The notes under the pieces are model-generated. The model worked only from the letters and a program-made list of their open reading frames with translations. It had not been told where the DNA came from and ran no database searches. From Acidimicrobiales bacterium (GTDB lineage: Bacteria; Actinomycetota; Acidimicrobiia; Acidimicrobiales; Aldehydirespiratoraceae), in contig JAWKIR010000003.1 in assembly GCA_041394245.1 (NCBI GenBank), positions 434,001 to 498,000 on the forward strand: a stretch of 64,000 nucleotides of DNA, read 5' to 3'. Below, piece after piece: positions 58,026 through 64,000 of the stretch. Each line of letters opens with the position of its first letter. The stretch's first letter is position 1. The translations under genes were made by a program, and so were the position numbers.

Positions 58026-59654
58026 GTGCGAGAACCGCGAGACGACTGGCAAGCCGACTACGACGGGGCCGCTCGGCGCGATGTCCCGTTCGAGACGATG
58101 TCGGGCATCCCTCTCGACGCCGTCCACGGCGACGCCCCCTACCCGGGCCAGTACCCCTTCACCCGGGGGCTGCACGCCGCCGGTTATCGGTCCCGACTCT
58201 GGACGATGCGCATGTTCGCCGGGTTCGGCACCGCCGAGGACACCAATGCCCGGTTCAAGGAACTGTTGCGAGCCGGAGGCACCGGTCTCTCCACCGCATT
58301 CGACATGCCCACCCTCATGGGACGCGACTCCGACTCGCCCTGGGCGCTCGGCGAAGTCGGGCGGGCCGGCGTCGCCGTCGACACCCTGGCCGACATGGAG
58401 GACCTCTTCGCCGGCATCGATCTGCGGTCCGTGTCGACCTCGATGACGATCAACGGGCCGGCCGCCACACTGCTCGCCATGTACGTCGCGGTGGGCGAGA
58501 AGACCGGCGTGAGTCGGGCCGAACTCGCCGGCACGGTCCAGAACGACATCTTGAAGGAGTACCAGGCACAAAAGGAATACATCTATCCCCCGCGACCGTC
58601 GATGCGGATCGTGACCGACATGGTCAAGTTCGCGACCGCGGAGATGCCGAAGTGGCACCCCATCTCGATCTCGGGCTACCACATCCGAGAAGCGGGCTCG
58701 ACGGCCGCGCAGGAGCTGGCCTTCACCCTCGCCAACGGGTTCGCCTATGTCGAGGCGGCGCTCGCGGCCGGTGAGGACATCGACGAGTTCGGCCGGCGGC
58801 TGTCGTTCTTCTTCAACAGCCACACCGACTTCTTCGAGGAGATCGGAAAGTTCCGGGCGGCCCGGCGGATCTGGGCGCGCTGGATGAAGGAGCGCTACGG
58901 CGCAACCGACGAGCGGGCGATGATGTGCCGCTTCCACACGCAGACCGCAGGCGTCTCGCTCACCGCTCAGCAGCCGGAGATCAACATCGCCCGGGTGACC
59001 ACGCAAGCGCTCGCTGCTGCGCTCGGTGGCACACAGTCGCTGCACACCGACAGCTTCGACGAGGCGCTGGCCCTCCCGACGGAGAAGGCGGCCCGCATCG
59101 CGCTGCGTACGCAGCAGATCGTCGCCCACGAGATCGGCGTCACCAACGTGGTCGACCCTCTCGGCGGCGCACCCTTCGTCGAGTGGATGACCGACGAGAT
59201 GGAGCGTCGGGCCGAAGCGGTCTTCGCCCATCTCGACGAGCTGGGCAACGGCTCGATGCTCGAAGGCGTCTATGCCGGCATCGACAACGGGTACTTCGTC
59301 GGCGAGATCGCCGACGCCGCGTACCGGTTCGAACGTGAGGTCAATGCGGGTCGACGGATCATCGTCGGGGTCAACGCGTTCACCGACGGCGACGACGACA
59401 CCGACCCCAACCTCCTCCGGATCGACCACGCCACGGAGGAGTACCAGCGCAAGCGGCTCGCCGGGGTGAAGAAGGATCGCAGTCAGGAAGCGGTCGACGA
59501 CGCCCTGGCTCGGCTCACCGCCGACGCCGGCGACCCGACGGTCAATCTGATGCCGTCGATCATCGATGCCGTGAAGGTCTACGCCACCGAAGAGGAGATC
59601 GCGATGGCGATGGAGACCGTGTTCGGCACCTATGTCGAGAAGGCGATCGTATGA
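58026..59654 (+). CDS. B12-dependent acyl-CoA mutase large subunit
   Basis: A 542-residue mutase catalytic subunit of the split type. YPFTRGLHAAGYRSRLWTMR, FAGFGTAEDTN, LSTAFDMPTLMGRDSD, GTVQNDILKEYQAQKEYIYPP and SISGYHIREAG align with methylmalonyl-CoA mutase. The Tyr of the active site (Y89 in Propionibacterium) is kept, but the carboxylate-binding Arg (R207; 'FMVRNTYIFPP') is Gln here (YQAQKEYIYPP), as in isobutyryl- and 2-hydroxyisobutyryl-CoA mutases. So a substrate without a free carboxylate is likely. GAGGTGAGG precedes the GTG. It overlaps the B12-subunit gene (ATGA). Confidence 0.85.
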   Translation: MREPRDDWQADYDGAARRDVPFETMSGIPLDAVHGDAPYPGQYPFTRGLHAAGYRSRLWTMRMFAGFGTAEDTNARFKELLRAGGTGLSTAFDMPTLMGRDSDSPWALGEVGRAGVAVDTLADMEDLFAGIDLRSVSTSMTINGPAATLLAMYVAVGEKTGVSRAELAGTVQNDILKEYQAQKEYIYPPRPSMRIVTDMVKFATAEMPKWHPISISGYHIREAGSTAAQELAFTLANGFAYVEAALAAGEDIDEFGRRLSFFFNSHTDFFEEIGKFRAARRIWARWMKERYGATDERAMMCRFHTQTAGVSLTAQQPEINIARVTTQALAAALGGTQSLHTDSFDEALALPTEKAARIALRTQQIVAHEIGVTNVVDPLGGAPFVEWMTDEMERRAEAVFAHLDELGNGSMLEGVYAGIDNGYFVGEIADAAYRFEREVNAGRRIIVGVNAFTDGDDDTDPNLLRIDHATEEYQRKRLAGVKKDRSQEAVDDALARLTADAGDPTVNLMPSIIDAVKVYATEEEIAMAMETVFGTYVEKAIV

Positions 59655-60052
59655 GCACGACTGCGCCGCCGCGGATCGTGCTGGCCAAGCTGGGGCTCGA
59701 CGGTCACGATCGAGGCATCAAGGTCGTCGCCCGCATGTTGCGCGACGCGGGGATGGAGGTCATCTATCTCGGTCTGCGCCAGACCACCGACAGCATCGTG
59801 GCCGCGGTCGAGCAGGAGGATGCCGACGCGATCGGGTTGTCGATGCACAACGCGGGTCATCTCACCCTCGGCCCCGCGATGCTCACTGCGCTCGACGCGG
59901 CGGGCATCGATGTGCCGGTGATCATCGGTGGCATCGTTCCCGATGCCGATCTCCCGGTCCTGCACGACGCGGGTATCGCTGCGGTCCTGGGACCGGGCGC
60001 GTCGGCCGAGGAAGTGGTCGCCACCGTGCGTCGGGTGGTCGAGCGCGCGTGA
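59651..60052 (+). CDS. B12-binding small subunit of acyl-CoA mutase
   Basis: A 133-residue cobalamin-binding domain: AKLGLDGHDRGIKVVARMLRDAGMEVIYLG carries the DxHxxG motif whose His coordinates cobalt, followed by IGLSMHNAGH and VIIGGIVPDAD. It forms the second half of a split mutase with the 542-residue subunit, whose stop overlaps its ATG. The chaperone gene starts in its last codon (GTGA), giving a compact three-gene operon. Confidence 0.93.
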   Translation: MSTTAPPRIVLAKLGLDGHDRGIKVVARMLRDAGMEVIYLGLRQTTDSIVAAVEQEDADAIGLSMHNAGHLTLGPAMLTALDAAGIDVPVIIGGIVPDADLPVLHDAGIAAVLGPGASAEEVVATVRRVVERA

Positions 60053-61020
60053 CCCTCGAGGGTCTCTCTGCAGTGGAGTTGGTGCGCCGGGCGGGAGACG
60101 GCGATCGCCGAGCGGTCGGCCGTCTGCTCAGCCTGGTCGAGCGCGGCGGCCAGGGAGCCGAGGAGATCGCCGAGCTGACCCACGCCGACAGCCTCGAGGC
60201 CCACGTCATCGGCATCACCGGGGCTCCGGGGGCCGGGAAGTCGACGATGGTCGCCCGGCTGGTCGCCGAGGCGACCCGTCAGGGTGATCGGCCGGCAGTG
60301 CTGGCCGTCGACCCCTCATCGCCGCTCACCGGCGGTGCGATCCTCGGTGATCGGGTGCGGATGGCCGATGTCGACACCACGGCGTTCATCCGCTCGATGG
60401 CCACGCGGGGCCATGCCGGCGGGCTCGCCCTCGCCATCCCCGGCGGGGCCCGGGTGCTCGCGGCAGCCGGGTTCGATCCCGTCGTCATCGAGACGGTGGG
60501 GGTCGGCCAGGTCGAGGTCGACGTGACGGCGGCAGCCGACACCACCGTGGTCGTGGTCACACCGGGTATGGGCGATGCGGTACAGGCCAACAAGGCGGGG
60601 CTCTTGGAGGTCGCCGACCTGTTCGTGGTCAACAAGGCCGACCAGCCGGGGGCGAGCGACACGCGTCGAGATCTCGAGCTCATGCTCGAACTCAGCCATG
60701 TGACCGGGCAGGAGGACGAGCACTACCGGCCGCCGATCGTGATGGTGAACTCGCTCGACGGCGATGGCATCGTCGATGTCCACGAGTTGATCCGGTCCCA
60801 CCGCAACCATCTGGTCTCGTCGGGGACCCTGCATGTTCGTCGATGTCGTCGCGCTCGCTTCGAGCTGGCCAGTCGGGCCGGACTCCGGTTCGACCGGGAT
60901 CTGGCGACGGTGCTCTCCTCCCCCGCGATGGTCACCGTGATCGACGAGGTGGCTTCGGGTTCCGCCACTCCCGGGGTCGGCGTCGCGGCGCTCGCGGCAT
61001 CGCTGGCCGAACGTCCCTAA
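60049..61020 (+). CDS. meaB: MeaB/ArgK-type G-protein chaperone of the mutase
   Basis: A 323-residue GTPase of the G3E/SIMIBI class. Walker A is GITGAPGAGKST, then AVDPSSPLTGGAILGDRVRM, the ETVGVGQVEVDV switch, and the guanine-specificity NKAD. MeaB proteins protect B12 mutases and gate coenzyme loading. Position directly after the mutase subunits supports this. The GTG at 60049 overlaps the B12-subunit stop. The C-terminal helical part is of normal length. Confidence 0.93.
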   Translation: MTLEGLSAVELVRRAGDGDRRAVGRLLSLVERGGQGAEEIAELTHADSLEAHVIGITGAPGAGKSTMVARLVAEATRQGDRPAVLAVDPSSPLTGGAILGDRVRMADVDTTAFIRSMATRGHAGGLALAIPGGARVLAAAGFDPVVIETVGVGQVEVDVTAAADTTVVVVTPGMGDAVQANKAGLLEVADLFVVNKADQPGASDTRRDLELMLELSHVTGQEDEHYRPPIVMVNSLDGDGIVDVHELIRSHRNHLVSSGTLHVRRCRRARFELASRAGLRFDRDLATVLSSPAMVTVIDEVASGSATPGVGVAALAASLAERP

Positions 61021-61023
61021 CAT
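61018..61023 (+). promoter_or_regulatory. -10 box (TAACAT) of a likely leaderless gene
   Basis: TANNNT hexamer overlapping the meaB stop codon, six bases before the ATG at 61030. The P450 may therefore be transcribed separately as well as from the mutase operon. Confidence 0.35.
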
Positions 61024-61029
61024 CGCCCG

Positions 61030-62211
61030 ATGAGCCCGGCCACCGACATCCTCGACCCGACCTGGTGGCAACACGACCCCCAGGCCGACTATCGGGACCT
61101 GCTCGGCCACGACGGCTTGTGGCGCGACGAGCGCAGCGGCTTCTGGCTGGTCGCTCGCCACGCCGACCTGTTGCGGGTCGAGCGCGACCCCACCACGTTC
61201 GCAAGCCGGGCCGACGGCGGTGGCGCCTATCGCCTCAACCCGTCGCCGGGCGAAGAAACGATGATCAGCAAGGACGACCCCGAACATCTGGCCCAGCGTC
61301 GGATCGTCAACCGTCGGTTCACACCGAAGGCCGTGCGTGACCACTCCGAGCACTACGCCGCTCTCGTCACCGGTCTGGTCGACGACGCGATCGCTGTTGT
61401 GTCGAGCGACGGACGCGTCGAGATCGTCGACGCGCTGGCATCCCAGCTGCCGTGCCGGGTCACCGCCGAACTCCTGGGCTTCGGCCAGGGCCGTTGGCGC
61501 GAGGTCAAGGACTGGTCCGAGCGCCAGATGCGCATCGACTCGGCGGCCGACGACCCGGCGCTGTTCGCATCGTTCATGGGGAGCATCCAGGAGTGGGCGG
61601 CCGTCATGGAGACCGTGCTCCCCCAGCGCGTCGCCGAACCGGCCGACGACCTCTTCTCCGACTGGCTCGGCGCGGGCATGGACGGTCCCACCATGGTGAT
61701 GGAGACGGGACTCGTCATCGCCGGGGGTGCCGAGACCACCCGCACGGTCATCGCCCACGGACTGCGCACCCTCGCCGACCATCCCGACGTGTGGGACGGG
61801 CTGGCCGACGACCCCACCCGAGTCCCGCTCGCGGTGGAGGAGCTGATCCGCTGGGTGACTCCGCTCAACAACATGTTCCGCATCGCGACCGCCGACACCG
61901 AGGTCGCGGGCACGGCGATCGCGGCGGGCGACCGGATCGCCCTCGTCTACCCGGCGGCCAACCGCGACCCGGCCGTGTTCGACCGACCCGACGAGTTCGA
62001 CGTCACACGGGACCCCAACCCCCACCTGTCGTTCGGCCACGGGACGCACTTCTGTCTCGGCGCCAACCTTGCCCGCATCGAGCTCCGGCTCCTCTTCGAG
62101 ACGCTCACACAACGGGTCACGAACCTCCGCGTGATCAGCGAACCCGATGTCGAGCCGAACATCTTCGCCCGCGCCGTGCGCTCGTTCGACCTCAGCTGGG
62201 ATCTGCGCTAG
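61030..62211 (+). CDS. cytochrome P450
   Basis: A 393-residue soluble P450. The I-helix oxygen motif is GGAETTRT, the K-helix ExxR is EELIRW, and the haem loop is FGHGTHFCLGANLAR with the axial Cys. The general pattern recalls the sterol/lipid-oxidising actinobacterial groups (CYP125/142-like), which is an impression only. It needs a ferredoxin partner not seen here. Its 3' end overlaps the convergent XRE-regulator gene by 20 bases. Confidence 0.93.
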   Translation: MSPATDILDPTWWQHDPQADYRDLLGHDGLWRDERSGFWLVARHADLLRVERDPTTFASRADGGGAYRLNPSPGEETMISKDDPEHLAQRRIVNRRFTPKAVRDHSEHYAALVTGLVDDAIAVVSSDGRVEIVDALASQLPCRVTAELLGFGQGRWREVKDWSERQMRIDSAADDPALFASFMGSIQEWAAVMETVLPQRVAEPADDLFSDWLGAGMDGPTMVMETGLVIAGGAETTRTVIAHGLRTLADHPDVWDGLADDPTRVPLAVEELIRWVTPLNNMFRIATADTEVAGTAIAAGDRIALVYPAANRDPAVFDRPDEFDVTRDPNPHLSFGHGTHFCLGANLARIELRLLFETLTQRVTNLRVISEPDVEPNIFARAVRSFDLSWDLR

Positions 62212-63034
62212 GTCCTCGGTCGGCGGAGGACCGCAACCGGACCCGTCCGAAGCGTTCGGCGGTCGGTGTGTCCGCCGACGGTGTGTAGATGACGGCGCTC
62301 CAGCCCGGATGATCGGGGAGGAACAGGCGGTGGTGGTCGAAGATCAGTACTCCTTCGGTCGGATGCACGAAGCGCCGGGTCTGGGGCGAGAACACGGCAA
62401 CGTCGTGCCCCGCCCACGCGGCGGCGAACTCGGGATGGGTGCCCCGAAGATCCTCGGCGAGTGCGGCGGCCTCGTCGCTGGGGTACTGCCCGAGGTGCAA
62501 ACGGAACTGGCGCACCAGCCGCTCGACCTCGTCGGCCCAGTCGGTCATGAACGAACGGAGATCCGGCGTCTCCAGCGTGAGCCGAAGCAGGTTCGGATCG
62601 GTCGCCCGATGCAGGACGGGGAACAGCGCGGCTTCCGCGTCGTTCCAGCACACCAGGTTCCATGCATGGTCGAGCACGTAGGCCGGGTTCGGGTCGAGGC
62701 CGTCGACGAGGGCGCGCTGGGCGGGATCGGCCGCTTGCCCGGCGACCGTCGGCGCGGGCGGGTGCACATCGGCGAGCCCGAAGAGATGCTCGCGTTCCGG
62801 GCGGGACAACCGCAGCGCCGTCGCCAGGCCGTCGAGCACTTCGGCCGAAACACGGTTGGCGCCACCCTGTTCGAGTCGCGTGAGCCACGACACCCCGATG
62901 TTGGCGAGCACCGCCACCTCTTCGCGTCGCAGACCGGTCGCCCGCCGCCCGCTGGACGCGGGCAGCCCGACGTCGGCGGGCCGCAACCGCTCCCGGCGGG
63001 TTCGCAGGAACTCCCCCAACTCATCGCGCTGCAC
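62192..63034 (-). CDS. XRE regulator with MmyB-like ligand-binding domain
   Basis: A 280-residue regulator. The N-terminal HTH (ELGEFLRTRRERLRP, GLRREEVAVLANIGVSWLTRLEQG, residues ~5-65) is followed by a PAS-like MmyB domain (AYVLDHAWNLVCWNDAEAALF, FRLHLGQYPSD, HHRLFLPDHPGWSAVIYTP), known in relatives to bind fatty acids. The GTG at 63034 has GGAGGA upstream; the longer frame is shadow of the divergent gene. A perfect palindrome lies between it and the divergent aminotransferase gene, which is a likely target. Confidence 0.88.
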   Translation of the reverse strand: MQRDELGEFLRTRRERLRPADVGLPASSGRRATGLRREEVAVLANIGVSWLTRLEQGGANRVSAEVLDGLATALRLSRPEREHLFGLADVHPPAPTVAGQAADPAQRALVDGLDPNPAYVLDHAWNLVCWNDAEAALFPVLHRATDPNLLRLTLETPDLRSFMTDWADEVERLVRQFRLHLGQYPSDEAAALAEDLRGTHPEFAAAWAGHDVAVFSPQTRRFVHPTEGVLIFDHHRLFLPDHPGWSAVIYTPSADTPTAERFGRVRLRSSADRGPSADPS

Positions 63035-63063
63035 GTCGTGTCCTCCGGGCGTGAACCTACCAC

Positions 63064-63077
63064 TGGTGGTACCACCA
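63064..63077. promoter_or_regulatory. perfect 14-base palindrome, operator candidate
   Basis: TGGTGGTACCACCA is fully self-complementary and stands in the 90-base divergent region. On the minus strand a TAGGTT -10 box (63059-63054) lies just downstream, so the palindrome would sit over the -35 of the XRE gene. Confidence 0.6.
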
Positions 63078-63124
63078 TCGGCAGGGGCTTCCGGATCGGC
63101 ACGACCGAGGCGCACGCTGCCCGA

Positions 63125-64000
63125 ATGCCTGCCCATCTGCTGAACACCCGCGCTCGTGCGGCGACGACGTCGGCGATCCGCGACCTGCTCGAACACGCCC
63201 AGCAACCGGGCATGATCAGCCTGGCCGGGGGCCTTCCCGACCCCGACCGGTTCCCGACCGCCGCCCTCGCCGACATCGCGGCCGAGGTGTTGCGTCACGA
63301 CGGACGGCGCACCCTGCAATACGGTCTCACCGCCGGCGAACGCGACCTTCGCGCCCACATCGTCGCGACGACACCGTGCGCGACCGACATCGACGCGGTC
63401 GTCGTGACGACGGGGTCGCAACAGGGTCTCGAATTGCTCGCCGGCGTGTTGGTCGACCCCGGGGACACGGTGGTGGTCGCCGATCCGGAGTATCTCGGCG
63501 CGGCGCAGTCGTTCCGGCGCGCCGGTGCCCGCCTGGCTCCCGTTCCCGTGGACGACCACGGCCTCGACATCGACGAGCTGGACGCGGCGCTGCGCGGCGG
63601 CCTGCGCCCCAAGTTCGCGTATCTGGTCCCCCACTTCCACAACCCGTCCGGGGGCACGCTCTCGGCGAGTCGGCGCCACCGCCTGCTCGAACTGGCGGAG
63701 CGCTACGGGTTCCTGGTCGTCCTCGACGATCCGTATCGCGAACTCTTCGTCGACACTCCCCCCGACGACATCGCCGCACCCCACCCGATGGTGGTGCACC
63801 TGCGCAGCAGCTCCAAGGTCCTCGCGCCGGGCCTACGGGTCGGGTGGACGATCGGGCCGACCTGGCTCACCCGGGCGATCGAGCGGGCAAAGCAGTCGGC
63901 CGACCTTCACACCAGCACCGTCTCGCAGGCGATCGTCCTGCGGGCCCTCGGTGCCGACTGGTACCCGCAGCATCTCGACACGCTGCGGGTCGCGACCCGC
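63125..64000 (+). CDS. PLP-dependent aminotransferase (class I/II), 3' partial
   Basis: The gene runs past the right edge; 292 residues are visible. It has MISLAGGLPDPDRFP, LQYGLTAGERDLRAHI, VVTTGSQQGLELLAGVLVDPGD, HNPSGGTLS, VLDDPYREL and the PLP Lys in SSSKVLAPGLRVGW. This is the aminoadipate/kynurenine-type fold-I group (the enzyme part of MocR-like proteins, without the regulator). It transfers an amino group between an amino acid and a 2-oxo acid. It diverges from the XRE/MmyB regulator. Confidence 0.88.
   Translation, partial: MPAHLLNTRARAATTSAIRDLLEHAQQPGMISLAGGLPDPDRFPTAALADIAAEVLRHDGRRTLQYGLTAGERDLRAHIVATTPCATDIDAVVVTTGSQQGLELLAGVLVDPGDTVVVADPEYLGAAQSFRRAGARLAPVPVDDHGLDIDELDAALRGGLRPKFAYLVPHFHNPSGGTLSASRRHRLLELAERYGFLVVLDDPYRELFVDTPPDDIAAPHPMVVHLRSSSKVLAPGLRVGWTIGPTWLTRAIERAKQSADLHTSTVSQAIVLRALGADWYPQHLDTLRVATR

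Noticed and set aside
1..64000. tRNA, rRNA, CRISPR, prophage, insertion sequence
   Set aside because: I saw no cloverleaf-like gene, rRNA motif, regular spacer array, integrase or transposase; a covariance-model search was not possible here.

Overview
The window is about 64 kb of very GC-rich DNA (near 70% by eye) from a free-living actinobacterium. The best guess is the class Acidimicrobiia, for example an Ilumatobacter relative. The grounds are codon use, many GTG starts, 4-base ATGA/GTGA gene overlaps, three luciferase-like (probably F420-dependent) oxidoreductases, a wax-ester/DGAT enzyme, and S-layer-homology (SLH) proteins with the 'TRGQMATFLWRL' type of repeat. This is inference from gene content, not a database match. 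I see no rRNA, tRNA, CRISPR array, IS element or prophage. No gene-free stretch exceeds about 150 bases.

Layout. 0-2 kb: end of a surface-polysaccharide region (glycosyltransferase/CmcI-like fusion, sulfotransferase). 1.9-13.1 kb: small-molecule catabolism with three Fe(II)/2-oxoglutarate-type oxygenases, a type-B carboxylesterase, a TIM-barrel isomerase, an EthD-like protein, two luciferase-like oxidoreductases, a CaiB-type CoA-transferase and a VOC protein, interrupted by a glutaminyl-tRNA synthetase. 13.1-18.6 kb: a DUF2975/XRE pair with a visible palindromic operator, a membrane spermidine-synthase-like protein, and an ECF sigma factor with an internally duplicated membrane-anchored partner. 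18.6-26.2 kb: a giant (about 2,520 aa) DUF11/SdrD-B-like surface protein ending in a LAITG sorting signal. 26-32 kb: oxidoreductase, amidohydrolase, TetR regulator, acetoacetate-decarboxylase-like protein, and a secreted GH43-like/SLH protein. 32-37 kb: a heterodimeric ABC exporter whose first subunit appears to start at CTG, and a hydroxyacid dehydrogenase. 37-40 kb: an SLH protein and a glutathione peroxidase read through an in-frame UGA. 40-44 kb: a three-subunit molybdenum hydroxylase with its own MoaD-like protein. 44-50 kb: a neutral-lipid cluster (WS/DGAT, HAD-acyltransferase fusion, lipase, acyl-CoA ligase, PlsC). 50-57.5 kb: a TauD-like oxygenase, an N-acyl-D-amino-acid-deacylase-like hydrolase, a second GH43-like/SLH protein, and an acyltransferase-3 protein with two SGNH domains. 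57.5-61 kb: a B12-dependent acyl-CoA mutase operon (large subunit, B12 subunit, MeaB chaperone) with a divergent MarR regulator. 61-64 kb: a cytochrome P450, an XRE regulator and the start of an aminotransferase.

Main observations. (1) The glutathione peroxidase at 39354-39830 has TGA exactly at the catalytic cysteine codon, followed by a hairpin whose loop matches the bacterial SECIS core, so it is probably a selenoprotein that standard gene calling splits. (2) A palindromic intergenic repeat, GGTGTC-N-GACACC with CCCGCCACA and CTGTAGCGG flanks, occurs as eight cores at six sites, all between 7 and 27.4 kb. It abuts stop codons, extends one protein and supplies the start codon of another. 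(3) The first ABC subunit has no ATG, GTG or TTG upstream of its first membrane helix but has a CTG with a well-placed Shine-Dalgarno. (4) The acyl-CoA mutase carries Gln where methylmalonyl-CoA mutase has its carboxylate-binding Arg. (5) Many genes have a TANNNT box 6-8 bases before the start codon, which suggests leaderless transcription.
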